DNA of 64,000 bases, taken from contig NZ_KQ948147.1 in NCBI RefSeq assembly GCF_001513955.1, positions 817,499 through 881,498 of the forward strand. Reading direction: 5' to 3'. A model generated the notes under the pieces. That model was not told the DNA's origin. It saw only the letters and a program-made list of their open reading frames with translations, and did no database searches. Below are positions 42,695 through 51,271 of this stretch, piece after piece (position 1 is the stretch's first letter; each line of letters begins with the position of its first letter). A program made the translations under genes and the position numbers. This DNA is from Streptomyces pseudovenezuelae (GTDB lineage: Bacteria > Actinomycetota > Actinomycetes > Streptomycetales > Streptomycetaceae).

Positions 42695-44320
42695 GGGCAC
42701 CCGGAAGGTGCGCAGGAAGGTGTCCAGCGCCTCCTGGTTGGCGTCGTCGTTCCAGTCGGCCGCAGGGGTCGTCCAGCGCAGTGAGTAGCCGCGGCCCTCG
42801 CCGATGAGGAAGCCGCGGCCGAAGGTGCGCACCCGGGTGCCGTCGACCTCCTCGACCCACTGCATGTCGGCGGCCTGGCGGCCCTGGTAGCTCGTGGCGC
42901 GGATGTCGCCGAGGCGTTCGTAGCCGGGGTTGTCCCGCAGCCCCGGCTCCACGTCGTCGCGCCACACGGCCACGGCGTCCGTGCCGACGGCCTTGCTGTA
43001 GGTGACGGCGAGCGTGCGCGGGTCACCGGAGGCGCCGAAGGTGACGCGGTACGCCAGGTCCTCCTGGCGTGAGGTCTCCAGCGGTTTCCAGCCCTTGGGC
43101 AGGGCGAGGGAGAAGCCCTCGGGGGAGTGGTATTCGCGATAGCCGGCCGGCAGCCCGGTGCCCGCGGTGGGAGTGGCCGACCTGCTAGGGCTCGGGGTGG
43201 GCGCCGGCGAGGAGGGCGGGCGCGGGCTCTCGTCGGTGCGGTTTCCGGGCGCGGTGACCGACGGGGAGGGGGCCGGGGGTACCGGGGCGGGCGCGGAGGC
43301 GGAGGCCGAAGCGGACGGGGCGGGTGCCTCGCCGGTCGTCGAACTGTCGCTGCCGGGCAGCGCCTTGGTGACCACCAGGACGGCGGCGGCCACGGTGACG
43401 ACGGCCAGGGCGGTCCCCGCGACGAGGAGTCGGCTGCCGCGGCCCGGGGCGACGCCGTGCAGGACGCGCCTGCTCCTCGGCTGCTCCTCCTGCAGAGCCG
43501 CCTGCGGATCCTCGTCGAGGACCCGCAGGAGCGCGCTGCGCGCGGACGCGCGGCTCATGCGTTCCTGGGAGCTCTTGCGCAGCAGGCCCTGCACGACGGG
43601 CGTGAGCGGCCCGGCCCGCACCGGGGCCCGCAGCGGCAGCCGGTCGACCCCCTTCAGGGTGGCCGCGGGACGGTCGCGGTCACGGAACGGCGGCCGCCCC
43701 TCGACCAGCGTGTAGAGGATCGCGCCGAGCGCCCACAGGTCGGCGGCCGGCCCGATGCGCTCGTCACGGGCCTGCTCGGGGGAGGCGTACGAGGGTGCCG
43801 ACAGCCTCGGGGCGAGGGTCGCGCCGGCCAGGCCGAAGCCGGTGACGACCACGGAGCCCTGGTGGTGCACGAACACCTGGCCGGGGCTGAGTTCACCGTG
43901 GGTGATGCCCTCGCCGTGCGCCGCCTCCAGCACCTCCAGCAGTTCCAGGCCGACGCGGGCCGCCCGCACATGGTCGAACGTCCCCTGCCGGCCGAGGAGT
44001 TCGCCCAGCGGGATGCCGTCGACCGGCTCGGTGACGGTCCACAGGACCCCGTCCTGCGCCACGGCGTCCACGACAGCGGCGATCCGGCCGGGCGAGAGCA
44101 CCCGCATGGTCTTGGACATCCGGACGACTCCCGCGGCGGTGCGCAGCGAGGTCTCCTCGTCGGTGCCGGCCGGCAGTGCGATCTCGGTGAGCAGGCAGGG
44201 GCGTTCGGAGCCGACATCCTCGCCGTACCAGCAGGTCCGGTTGGTCTCGCGGTGCAGGACGTCCAGGGGCCGGTACCGTCCGGCGACCAACTCGTGTGTG
44301 GAGACGTGCGCCTTGACCAT
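42686..44320 (-). CDS. Membrane pseudokinase (degenerate Ser/Thr kinase with extracellular sensor)
   Basis: A 544-residue protein: kinase fold (about 14-270), membrane segment (about 297-318), Pro/Ser linker (about 325-390) and an extracellular domain (about 393-544, YHSPEGFSLALPKGWKPL...). The active site is degenerate: no glycine loop, no VAIK lysine (LLTEIAL), HRD is H141-G-E, the following Asn is Gln148 and DFG is G161-F-G. The SPE activation-loop motif and C-lobe are kept. Catalysis is unlikely; a scaffold or signal receptor is more plausible. ATG at 44320 follows GAGGG by 6 nt. Confidence 0.9.
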   Translation of the reverse strand: MVKAHVSTHELVAGRYRPLDVLHRETNRTCWYGEDVGSERPCLLTEIALPAGTDEETSLRTAAGVVRMSKTMRVLSPGRIAAVVDAVAQDGVLWTVTEPVDGIPLGELLGRQGTFDHVRAARVGLELLEVLEAAHGEGITHGELSPGQVFVHHQGSVVVTGFGLAGATLAPRLSAPSYASPEQARDERIGPAADLWALGAILYTLVEGRPPFRDRDRPAATLKGVDRLPLRAPVRAGPLTPVVQGLLRKSSQERMSRASARSALLRVLDEDPQAALQEEQPRSRRVLHGVAPGRGSRLLVAGTALAVVTVAAAVLVVTKALPGSDSSTTGEAPAPSASASASAPAPVPPAPSPSVTAPGNRTDESPRPPSSPAPTPSPSRSATPTAGTGLPAGYREYHSPEGFSLALPKGWKPLETSRQEDLAYRVTFGASGDPRTLAVTYSKAVGTDAVAVWRDDVEPGLRDNPGYERLGDIRATSYQGRQAADMQWVEEVDGTRVRTFGRGFLIGEGRGYSLRWTTPAADWNDDANQEALDTFLRTFRVPSS

Positions 44321-44392
44321 GGTCATCCCTCGCTGAACCCCTGGCTCTCACCTTTCACAGAGGTACGGCGGGTGCGGCGGGGTGTGTTCAAT

Positions 44393-44436
44393 GAAATCGG
44401 CAACCGATGGAATCCGCTTTCCGGTTGCTCGGTTTC
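44393..44436. promoter_or_regulatory. Imperfect dyad upstream of the pseudokinase gene
   Basis: GAAATCG-GCAACCG (44393-44406) and CGGTTGC-TCGGTTTC (44422-44436) share a perfect 7-bp inner arm and a near-matching outer arm around a 15-bp spacer. It lies 73 bp upstream of the pseudokinase start and may be an operator or the dehydratase terminator. Confidence 0.4.
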
Positions 44437-44478
44437 TGACTCACAGGTCAGTAGAACCACCGCGCTCGGGCCCGTCCC

Positions 44479-45441
44479 TCAGCGCAGCCCGAACCGTCCG
44501 GCCCAGGCCATCACGTCGGCCGTGGTCGCGTTGCCGCCGCAGACGACGAGGCCCAGCCGGCAGCCGTCGCCGACCCGCTCCAGCACCCGGCGGGCAGCGG
44601 GCAGCAGACACCCGGCCGCGGGTTCGCCCCACACCTTGGCGTGGTCGGCGAGATCGAGACAGCCCTGGACGGCCTCCCGGTCCGGCACCACGAGGACCTC
44701 GGTGACCAGAGCCGCCACATGGTCGTACGTCAGCTGCGAGACGGCCGGGGCGCTCAGCGTGGTCACGAGGGAGGACAGCGCGACCGGCACCGGCCCGCCC
44801 GCGGCGAGTGCCCGGGACATGGCCTCGGCGCCCTCGGTCTCCACACCCCAGACCCTGACCCCCGGGCGGCGCGCCCGCAGGGCTGCCGCGACGCCCGCGA
44901 TCAGGCCGCCGCCCCCGACGCTGACGAGGACGTCGGTGAGCTCGCCGTCCGCGTCCTCGGCGAGCTCCGACCCGACCGTCCCCTGCCCCGCGATCACCAG
45001 AGGGTCGTCGAAGGGATGGACCAGCGTCAGCCCCTTGTCGCGCAAGCGCCGCACGAGCGAGAAGGCGCCGTCCATGTCGTCCGTCAGCCGCAGCGTGGCC
45101 CCGGCCGCCTCGACGAGCTCCACGGACCGGGCCGGCGCCGAACGCGGCATGACCACCGTCGCCTTGACGTCGAGGGCCGCCGCCATGTGCGCGAGGGCGA
45201 TCCCGTGGTTGCCGCCGCTGACCGCCACGACCCCGGCCGCCCGCTCCGCCGCGCTCAGCGACAGCAGCTTGGCCGTCGCCCCGCGCGCCTTGAACGAGCC
45301 GGTGCGCTGGAGCAGTTCGAGCTTGACGGTGACGGGAGCACCGAGCAGCGCGGACAGACCGGGGCTGGGCAGGGTCGGTGTGCGCACGACGTGTCCGGCG
45401 ATCAGTCCGGCCTGCTGCTCGATGTCCGTGATCCCGATCAA
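44479..45441 (-). CDS. Threonine/serine dehydratase, PLP type II fold
   Basis: A 320-residue PLP enzyme: Schiff-base lysine in GSFKARGA, SGGNHGIALAHMA, and the phosphate loop SVGGGGLIAG. The length fits catabolic threonine ammonia-lyase, hydroxy-aspartate dehydratase or serine racemase without an ACT domain. TTG start at 45441 with AAGGAA 7 nt upstream; no ATG or GTG fits. Confidence 0.88.
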   Translation of the reverse strand: MIGITDIEQQAGLIAGHVVRTPTLPSPGLSALLGAPVTVKLELLQRTGSFKARGATAKLLSLSAAERAAGVVAVSGGNHGIALAHMAAALDVKATVVMPRSAPARSVELVEAAGATLRLTDDMDGAFSLVRRLRDKGLTLVHPFDDPLVIAGQGTVGSELAEDADGELTDVLVSVGGGGLIAGVAAALRARRPGVRVWGVETEGAEAMSRALAAGGPVPVALSSLVTTLSAPAVSQLTYDHVAALVTEVLVVPDREAVQGCLDLADHAKVWGEPAAGCLLPAARRVLERVGDGCRLGLVVCGGNATTADVMAWAGRFGLR

Positions 45442-45510
45442 GACGGTTCCTTCCGGCGGGGGAGCTCTTCTCGAACCCTGTCCCCAGGGACGGCCCAGGT
45501 CAACTCGGTG

Positions 45511-46485
45511 TCAGAGATCGCGCCGCAGGAGGTAGTCCACCAGGGGCCGCAGCTCGTACGCCGTCTCCGCGCGGGCCATGCGACGGCGTGCCTCGGCGAG
45601 GGCGGCCGCTCTGCCGCCGCACTCCTCGACCAGGGCCGCGATCTCCTGAGGGGCCCCGTCCGACTCCAGCAGCCGGGCCAGACGGGCCGCGGCAGGACTC
45701 GGCGAGTCGAGGGCGGCGAGCACCGGGAAGGTCTTCTTCCGCTCCCGCAGATCGCCGTGCACGGGCTTGCCCGTGACCAGGGGATCGCCCCAGATGCCCA
45801 GGACGTCGTCGACGATCTGGAAGGCGACCCCCAGATGCCGTCCGGCCCGGTCCAGCGAGGCCACCGCGGCCGGGGACGCCCCGCCGAGCAGGGCGCCCAG
45901 CGCCGCCGCGCAGCCCAACAGCGCGCCGGTCTTGTGCTCGGCCATGATCCGGTACTCGTCCGGCCGCACCCGCTCCGGTCCGGTCCAGGGGCGCGTGGCG
46001 AACAGCAGGTCGTCCGCCTGCCCCCGCACCAGGTCGGACAGGGCCGCGGACAGCAGACGCAGGGCGCCGGAGCCGGCGTCGGCCAGGGTCTCGACGGCGA
46101 GGGCTAACAGGGCGTCGCCCGCGAGGACGGCGGGTCCGGTGCCGTACGCCTTCCACACCGTGGGGCGGCCGCGCCGGGCCGGGTCGCCGTCCATGATGTC
46201 GTCGTGGAGCAGCGAGAAGACGTGCACCAGCTCCACCGCGACCGCCGCGGGCACCCCCGCCCGGCCGGGCGCGCCGGCCGCCTCGGCACCCAGCACGGCG
46301 AGCGCCTGCCGCACGCCCTTGCCGCCGGACGCCTCGGCCGGGGCGCCGCCGACCTCGCACCAGCCGAAGGAGTAGGCGGCCATCTCGCCCACCCAGGGGT
46401 GCAGTCGGCCGACCGCTTCCTGGAGTGCCGGTCGCACCAACGCGCGGGAGCGGGTGAGGACTTCGGGAGCGGTGAGGGTCGTCAC
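45511..46485 (-). CDS. Polyprenyl diphosphate synthase with a TTA codon
   Basis: A 324-residue trans-prenyltransferase: first Asp-rich motif D95-D-I-M-D99 in SLLHDDIMDGD, second motif VDDVLGIWGD and K in MAEHKTGALL. The GGKR region reads GGKGVRQAL. It makes a C10-C25 diphosphate from IPP; chain length cannot be set here. Codon 127 is TTA (complement of 46105-46107), implying bldA dependence. The ATG overlaps the stop of the TPR gene (ATGA). No terpene cyclase is adjacent. Confidence 0.9.
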   Translation of the reverse strand: MTTLTAPEVLTRSRALVRPALQEAVGRLHPWVGEMAAYSFGWCEVGGAPAEASGGKGVRQALAVLGAEAAGAPGRAGVPAAVAVELVHVFSLLHDDIMDGDPARRGRPTVWKAYGTGPAVLAGDALLALAVETLADAGSGALRLLSAALSDLVRGQADDLLFATRPWTGPERVRPDEYRIMAEHKTGALLGCAAALGALLGGASPAAVASLDRAGRHLGVAFQIVDDVLGIWGDPLVTGKPVHGDLRERKKTFPVLAALDSPSPAAARLARLLESDGAPQEIAALVEECGGRAAALAEARRRMARAETAYELRPLVDYLLRRDL

Positions 46486-47522
46486 CGTACCGCCTCCGCC
46501 CGCACGCCGAACTCCTCCTGGGCCCGGGTCACCATCTCCCGCGCGTGCCGCAGTCCGGTGCGCTCCAGCATCCGGGCCAGCTCGTGCAGTTCGGCCGCGG
46601 TCTCGGCGCGGTCGCGGCCCAGGTGGGCCAGGGCCTTGGCGAGCCCGAGCCGGGCCAGGGCCTCACCGCGCGGTTCGCTCATGGCACGGAACTCGGCGAG
46701 CGCCTGCTCGTACAGGTCACGGGCCTCGGAGTGACGCCCGGCGCGGTAGAGGACGTTGCCGCGCATCTTGTGGTTGTAGGCCAGCGCGCTGGACAGGTTC
46801 ATCTCCCGGCACATCGTCTCCGCCTCGGACAGCAGGGCGAGGGCCCGTTCGGTGTCGCCGTCGCGGACGGAGGCGAGGTCGGCGAGCCCGCGCAGCGCCC
46901 AGGCGTGACCGCGCCGGTCGTCGGCGCCGGCGGCGATCCGGGCCGCCTCCTCGAACATGGCGAACGCGCTGTCGTAGGACCCGGTGTTGCGGTGCATCTG
47001 CGCGATGCCGGACAGTGCCCACACCGTGTGCCGTGCCTCGCCGCGCCGCCGGGCCTCCGCCAGCAGTTGCTCGTGCAGCCGCCCGACGGCCTCGTAGTCG
47101 CCCTGGATACGGCCGGTCTCCGCAAGACCCGCCAGCGAGTAGCCGCGCACGACGACATCCCCGCCCCGCTCGCCGAGTTCGGCCGCGAGCCCCAACAGCC
47201 GCCGGGCCAGGGAGAACCGGCCCCGCTGTCGGGCCAGTGTGCCTCCGCTCCACAGCGCCCAGGCCATGGCCGCGGTGTCCTCGGCCCGACGGGCGGCCCG
47301 GTAACTCGCCTTCCAGGCCCGGTCGGCGTCGGCGACCCGGCCGAGCCTGCGCTGTGCCTCGGCGACCGCGAGTCCGGAGCGCGCGGCCTCCCCGTGCCGT
47401 CCCGCCCGCTCGGCCGCTCTCAACTGCTCGGTGCCGGCGGCCAGCACGTCGTCCAGCGAGGAGTTCACGGAGAGAGCGGTGAGCGCGCCCTGGTACTCCG
47501 GGGCGAATGCCTTGCCGTACAT
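46482..47522 (-). CDS. TPR-repeat protein coupled to a polyprenyl synthase
   Basis: About 346 residues made almost wholly of tetratricopeptide repeats from about 30 to 340, for example RRLGRVADADRAWKASYRAARRAEDTAAM and SALAYNHKMRGNVLYRAGRHSEARDLYEQALAEFR. No DNA-binding, catalytic or membrane segment, so a scaffold or adaptor. ATG at 47522 follows GGAAAGG; the frame is open to 47624. First gene of a two-gene unit with the prenyl synthase, behind a TATAC-rich inverted repeat. Confidence 0.82.
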   Translation of the reverse strand: MYGKAFAPEYQGALTALSVNSSLDDVLAAGTEQLRAAERAGRHGEAARSGLAVAEAQRRLGRVADADRAWKASYRAARRAEDTAAMAWALWSGGTLARQRGRFSLARRLLGLAAELGERGGDVVVRGYSLAGLAETGRIQGDYEAVGRLHEQLLAEARRRGEARHTVWALSGIAQMHRNTGSYDSAFAMFEEAARIAAGADDRRGHAWALRGLADLASVRDGDTERALALLSEAETMCREMNLSSALAYNHKMRGNVLYRAGRHSEARDLYEQALAEFRAMSEPRGEALARLGLAKALAHLGRDRAETAAELHELARMLERTGLRHAREMVTRAQEEFGVRAEAVR

Positions 47523-47538
47523 GTATGCCTTTCCGTCC

Positions 47539-47570
47539 GTATACACCTCATCTATACGTGCTGTGTATAC
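47539..47570. promoter_or_regulatory. GTATACAC/GTGTATAC inverted repeat before the TPR gene
   Basis: Perfect 8-bp arms at 47539-47546 and 47563-47570, with a 16-bp spacer that contains another TATAC. The nearest arm is 17 bp upstream of the TPR start. TATAGA on the minus strand within the spacer could be the -10, so bound protein would control the promoter. The AT-rich block stands out from the surrounding GC. Confidence 0.6.
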
Positions 47571-47597
47571 ATGGTGTGCATAGTGCCTCGAAAATGA

Positions 47598-47619
47598 GCC
47601 CCGACCCTGGGGTCGGGGC
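47598..47619 (-). terminator. Terminator of the AIM24 gene
   Basis: GCCCCGACCC-TG-GGGTCGGGGC is a 10-bp inverted repeat 75 bp beyond the AIM24 stop. On the minus strand it is followed by TCATTTTCG, a short T-tract. Confidence 0.65.
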
Positions 47620-47693
47620 GTCATCCGTTGCCGGTCAAGACGAGGACGGAGCCGGACGGGTTGCCTGTGAGGCGCAGATCACTGCCTGGGACC

Positions 47694-48371
47694 TCAGTGC
47701 TGCTGCGCCTTCTGCGGGGTCGCCTCGCTCGGCCGCACGACGACGTATCCCGAGCCCTGGAGCATCAGTTGCACCGCCTCCCCGGAGCCGCCGCGCAGCA
47801 TCGACCCGATGGACTGCGAACGGTGCAGCGAGGTGCCCAGGCCCGCCGTCCAGCCGACGACCGCGTCCGTGTCGACGTACACCGGGAAGTCCGGTGAGAC
47901 CGGGATCACCAGCGGGTTGCCCTCACAGACCAGCCCGAGCCTGCCGTGCCCCGTGAAGACACTGTTGAACAGGCCGCCACCGGCGATGCCTGCGCCCTTC
48001 ACGGTCGATATCCGGTACGCCAACGAGGCGTCGAAACACAGGACGTTGCGGCCGTTGACCGTGAACTCGTCGCCCGGCTCCACGTCGACGATGAAGCAGT
48101 TCTGGGCCTCGTGCGCGAACCAGGCCTCGCCCTGTCCGCGCACCGCCATGAGCGGCAGTCCCTCACCCGTGACGGCCCGCTTGAGCATGCCGCCCACGCC
48201 CTGGCCCTTGCGCTCGAACTGGAGATTGCCGCGGTAGGCGACCATCGCCCCCTGACGGGCGAGCATCTCGCCCTGCACCGCGTACCTGATGCACTTGGCG
48301 TTCTCGACCGTCATGCCCGGCGCCGTGGCCGGCTGCACCATGTGCTCGTTGGAAAACAGGTCACCCTTCAT
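47694..48371 (-). CDS. AIM24 family protein
   Basis: A 225-residue AIM24 (TRAP-like beta-roll) protein: MKGDLFSNEHMVQP, EMLARQGAMVAYRGNLQFERK, GQGEAWFAHEAQNCFIVDVEPGDEFTVNGRNVLCFDASLAYRI and GLGTSLHRSQSIGSMLRGGSGEAVQLMLQGSG. The fold is well defined but the bacterial role is not. Start at 48371 has AGGA 8 nt upstream. It precedes the TPR unit on the same strand but is separated by a terminator. Confidence 0.88.
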   Translation of the reverse strand: MKGDLFSNEHMVQPATAPGMTVENAKCIRYAVQGEMLARQGAMVAYRGNLQFERKGQGVGGMLKRAVTGEGLPLMAVRGQGEAWFAHEAQNCFIVDVEPGDEFTVNGRNVLCFDASLAYRISTVKGAGIAGGGLFNSVFTGHGRLGLVCEGNPLVIPVSPDFPVYVDTDAVVGWTAGLGTSLHRSQSIGSMLRGGSGEAVQLMLQGSGYVVVRPSEATPQKAQQH

Positions 48372-48441
48372 GGGGGCATCCTGTCCCGGAGGGATCCCCT
48401 CCGCCAAGATCGCGGACCGACTCTCCTCGCGGCGGCCCGTC

Positions 48442-49827
48442 TCAGGCGCCGAACAGCTGCGTCCAGTACGTGCCCGAGGGGCCCCCGCCCGCGAAGCCGA
48501 TCCCGATGTGGGTGAAGTCGGGCTTGAGGATGTTGGCGCGGTGACCGGGGCTGTTCATCCAGCCCTCGACGACCTCGGCGGCCGAGCGCTGGCCGCAGGC
48601 GATGTTCTCCCCGATCGAGCGCCGGGTGGAGCCGGCCGCGGCGGCACGGTCCCAGGGCTGGGTGCCCTCGGGTGAGGTGTGGGAGTAGAAGGCGCGGACC
48701 GCCATGTCGGTGCTGTACGCCTGCGCGGCGCGGGCCAGCAGGGGATCGACGGCGAGCGGCGGCAGGCCGGCCCGGGCGCGCTCGCGGTTGGTGAGGACGA
48801 CGACCTCGTCGGCGGTCCTCGCCAGGGCCTCGGGGGTGAACGGCCTGGTCCACAGCGCCGTCCAGTACGTGTCACCGGAGCGGCCGTCGGCGTGCGCCAG
48901 ACCGACGTGGCTGAAGGCCGGGTCGAGCAGGATCCGCCGGGGCTGCTCGGTGCGCAGACAGTACTCGACGAGCTCGGAGGGGTTGCGGGGCCCGGACACG
49001 AGGTGCTCGCCGACGGTGATGTACGTGTGTCCGGTGGCGGTGAGCCGCTGGAAGACGGAGACGCCGTCCGCGCCCTCGACGCCGAGCCGGCCCGCGGAGG
49101 CCATGGCCGAGGCGTGGGCACGGGCGGCTTCGGTGAGCCGGGGGTCGAGAGCGACGGGAGCCGAACCGGCTTTGGAACGGGCGGAGTTGACCAGGGCGAG
49201 AAAGGCGGCCGCGTCGGGGGAGGGGGCGGGCGGGCGGAGCGCGGGTGCCGGGTGTGCCGTGGCGGATGCCGGTGCCGCCCGGAACGCGGGAGCGGGGACA
49301 GGGCGTGCCCCCGGCGCCGTCGACGGCACGGAAGGCGCCGGCGGGGGGTCGTCCACGACGTCCACCCCGAAGTCCCGTGCCAGCCCCGCGAGTCCGTCCG
49401 CGTAGCCCTGCCCCAGTGCCCGCAGCTTCCAGCCGTCGCCCCGCCGGTAGATCTCCGCGAGCAGAAGCACGGTCTCCTGTCCTGGCGGGGGTGGCGTGAA
49501 CCGGGCGAGCGGGCGGCCGCCCGCACCCGTGACCTGGAGGACCGGGGCGGGCAGCCGGGCCAGGGGAGTGCCCGCATCCGCCGGGCTGACGACCACCGTG
49601 ATCCTGTCGGCGCCCGCGCGCAGTCGCCGGGGATCGACGGTCAGCGCGTCTCCGGAGAGCCGGGCGCCGGGTGCGGAGGGCTGGTTGTAGAACACGAAAT
49701 CCGCGTCGCCGCGTACCTTGCCGCCCCCGTCCGTGACGAGGGCGGACACGTCGAAGGGGCCGGGCACCCGCACGGTGACGGCCCCTTCGGGGAGGGGAAG
49801 ATTGCCCCCGGGGACCAACTCGCTCAT
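48442..49827 (-). CDS. TerD domain fused to two CAP domains
   Basis: A 461-residue three-domain protein. The N-terminal TerD-like domain (about 1-150) has SELVPGGNLPLPEGAVTVRVPGPFDVSALVTDGGGKV and ETVLLLAEIYRRGDGWKLRALGQGYADGLAGLARDFGVDV. A Pro/Ala linker (about 155-205) leads to CAP domain 1 (about 208-325), which has GEHLVSG and looks degenerate. CAP domain 2 (about 333-461) has the canonical YSHTSPEG, GENIACG and SPGHRANIL motifs. No signal peptide although CAP domains are usually extracellular. The ATG at 49827 follows AGGGCGG. Confidence 0.9.
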   Translation of the reverse strand: MSELVPGGNLPLPEGAVTVRVPGPFDVSALVTDGGGKVRGDADFVFYNQPSAPGARLSGDALTVDPRRLRAGADRITVVVSPADAGTPLARLPAPVLQVTGAGGRPLARFTPPPPGQETVLLLAEIYRRGDGWKLRALGQGYADGLAGLARDFGVDVVDDPPPAPSVPSTAPGARPVPAPAFRAAPASATAHPAPALRPPAPSPDAAAFLALVNSARSKAGSAPVALDPRLTEAARAHASAMASAGRLGVEGADGVSVFQRLTATGHTYITVGEHLVSGPRNPSELVEYCLRTEQPRRILLDPAFSHVGLAHADGRSGDTYWTALWTRPFTPEALARTADEVVVLTNRERARAGLPPLAVDPLLARAAQAYSTDMAVRAFYSHTSPEGTQPWDRAAAAGSTRRSIGENIACGQRSAAEVVEGWMNSPGHRANILKPDFTHIGIGFAGGGPSGTYWTQLFGA

Positions 49828-49895
49828 CGTGCCGCCCTGATGTCGTCGTTCTGCGGGAGAACGCACGCCGGGGCGCCGGGGTTCCCGGTCCGCGC

Positions 49896-51095
49896 TCAGT
49901 CCAGCGTGAGCGCCGGCGCCATGTCCTCGTGCCGCTCGACCGGAGCCTTCCCGCGCGGAGCCCTGACCGTCTTGCCGCAGAACGCGGAGTCCAGGGTGCG
50001 CAGCATCGTGTTGAGGACCGTGCCGTTGTTGGACGTGTTGGCGACCGCGGCCAGCGCGCGCTTGCCGTCCTTCGAGGCGAACGCGTACGTGTAGAAGCCC
50101 TGTACGGCACCGGTGTGGCCGTACACCGAGATCCCGCACGACAGATCGCGGCGGCGCAGCCCGAGGCCGTACCCCTGACCGCTGCCCGAGGACGGCAGCC
50201 ACCGCTCCATCTGCGCCAGTTGCGCGGCCGAGGTGAGCCGGCCGCCGAGCAGGGCGGACAGGAAGGTGTTCAGGTCCCGGGTGCTGGAGATGAGCGCGCC
50301 CGCGCTCTGCGCCCACGACACGGTCTGTTCGGTCGCGTCGACCAGCGGGGCGCCCGCCTGGTCCGGGGTGAGATAGCCGCGGGCGTGACGGCCGGGGATC
50401 TTCGTGCCGGGGTGCACATAGAAGGTGTCGCTCAGCTTCAGCGGCTGGATGATCCGGTTCTCGTACTCGGTCCGCACCGGGTTCCCGGTCAGCTTCTCGA
50501 TGAGCATTCCGGCGACGACGAAGTTGGTGTTCGAGTACGAGTACGCCGCGCCCGGCGCGTTGGTGCGCGGGCGGCCGAGCGAGAGCTTCACCAGTTCCCG
50601 GGGGGTGAAGACCTTCTTGCGGACCGCCTCGAAGCCGGGAACCGTCTTGGCGAACATGTCGTTCGTGTAGTCGTACAGGCCGCTGCGATGGCCCAGGACG
50701 TGCCGCACCGTGATCCGGTCGTCCGGCAGCAGCCCCGGCAGATAGCGGTTGACCGGCGCGTCGAGACTCAGCTTCTTCTCGTCGACCAGTTGGAGCAGCA
50801 CGACGGCGGTGAACGTCTTGGTGACGCTGCCGATGCGGAACCGGTCGGCGTCGCCCATCGCGCGCCCGCTCCCTCGGTCCGCGACGCCGGCGGCGGCCCG
50901 GTACACCGTGCCCCCGTCGTCGATCCGGGCCATGGAACCCGGCGCGCCCTGCGCCAGGGCGGAACGCAATACGCCGCGCACACCTGCGAGATCCACCGCC
51001 GGGGCGGTGGGTGAACCGGCGTGGGCGGGGACCGCGAGAAGGGGCAGCAGTACCGCTCCGGCCACCGCCCCGACCACCACTCGTGCTGATGCCAT
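49896..51095 (-). CDS. Exported serine hydrolase (D-Ala-D-Ala carboxypeptidase / beta-lactamase family)
   Basis: A 399-residue secreted penicillin-recognising hydrolase: signal peptide 1-26 (VVVGAVAGAVLLPLLAVPAHA), nucleophile SVTK, YSN in YSYSNTN and the third motif HTG in VYGHTGAVQG. Resembles Streptomyces R61-type DD-carboxypeptidases in domain order. ATG at 51095 with AGGAG upstream; the frame is open to 51215. Divergent from the ROK gene. Confidence 0.92.
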   Translation of the reverse strand: MASARVVVGAVAGAVLLPLLAVPAHAGSPTAPAVDLAGVRGVLRSALAQGAPGSMARIDDGGTVYRAAAGVADRGSGRAMGDADRFRIGSVTKTFTAVVLLQLVDEKKLSLDAPVNRYLPGLLPDDRITVRHVLGHRSGLYDYTNDMFAKTVPGFEAVRKKVFTPRELVKLSLGRPRTNAPGAAYSYSNTNFVVAGMLIEKLTGNPVRTEYENRIIQPLKLSDTFYVHPGTKIPGRHARGYLTPDQAGAPLVDATEQTVSWAQSAGALISSTRDLNTFLSALLGGRLTSAAQLAQMERWLPSSGSGQGYGLGLRRRDLSCGISVYGHTGAVQGFYTYAFASKDGKRALAAVANTSNNGTVLNTMLRTLDSAFCGKTVRAPRGKAPVERHEDMAPALTLD

Positions 51096-51152
51096 CCGAC
51101 TGATCTCCTGTCGCTTCGTCAGTTCCGGTACGGATGCGGAGAGTATCGCCGT

Positions 51153-51169
51153 GAAAAGTGCGAAAAGTG
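51153..51169. repeat. Short direct repeat in the ROK divergent promoter
   Basis: GAAAAGTG occurs at 51153-51160 and 51162-51169, 9 bp apart, in the gap between the serine hydrolase and ROK genes. Possible regulator half-sites. Confidence 0.35.
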
Positions 51170-51235
51170 ATGATTGGACGGCCCAGTCGGCACAGGAGTC
51201 TCTTCGGGAACGCACAGCCGATCCTGCTTCTTTTA

Positions 51236-51264
51236 TTGACGAAGGAAAAGAATCCCTCTAAGTT
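51236..51264 (+). promoter_or_regulatory. Near-consensus promoter of the ROK gene
   Basis: TTGACG (51236-51241), 17 bp, then TAAGTT (51259-51264), ending 7 nt before the ATG at 51272. Spacing and sequence fit a housekeeping-sigma promoter producing a leaderless mRNA. Confidence 0.7.
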
Positions 51265-51271
51265 CCCGGCC

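Noticed and set aside
44479..47522. Terpene biosynthetic cluster around the polyprenyl synthase
   Set aside because: No cyclase, P450, methyltransferase or phytoene-type gene is adjacent; only the TPR protein is linked.
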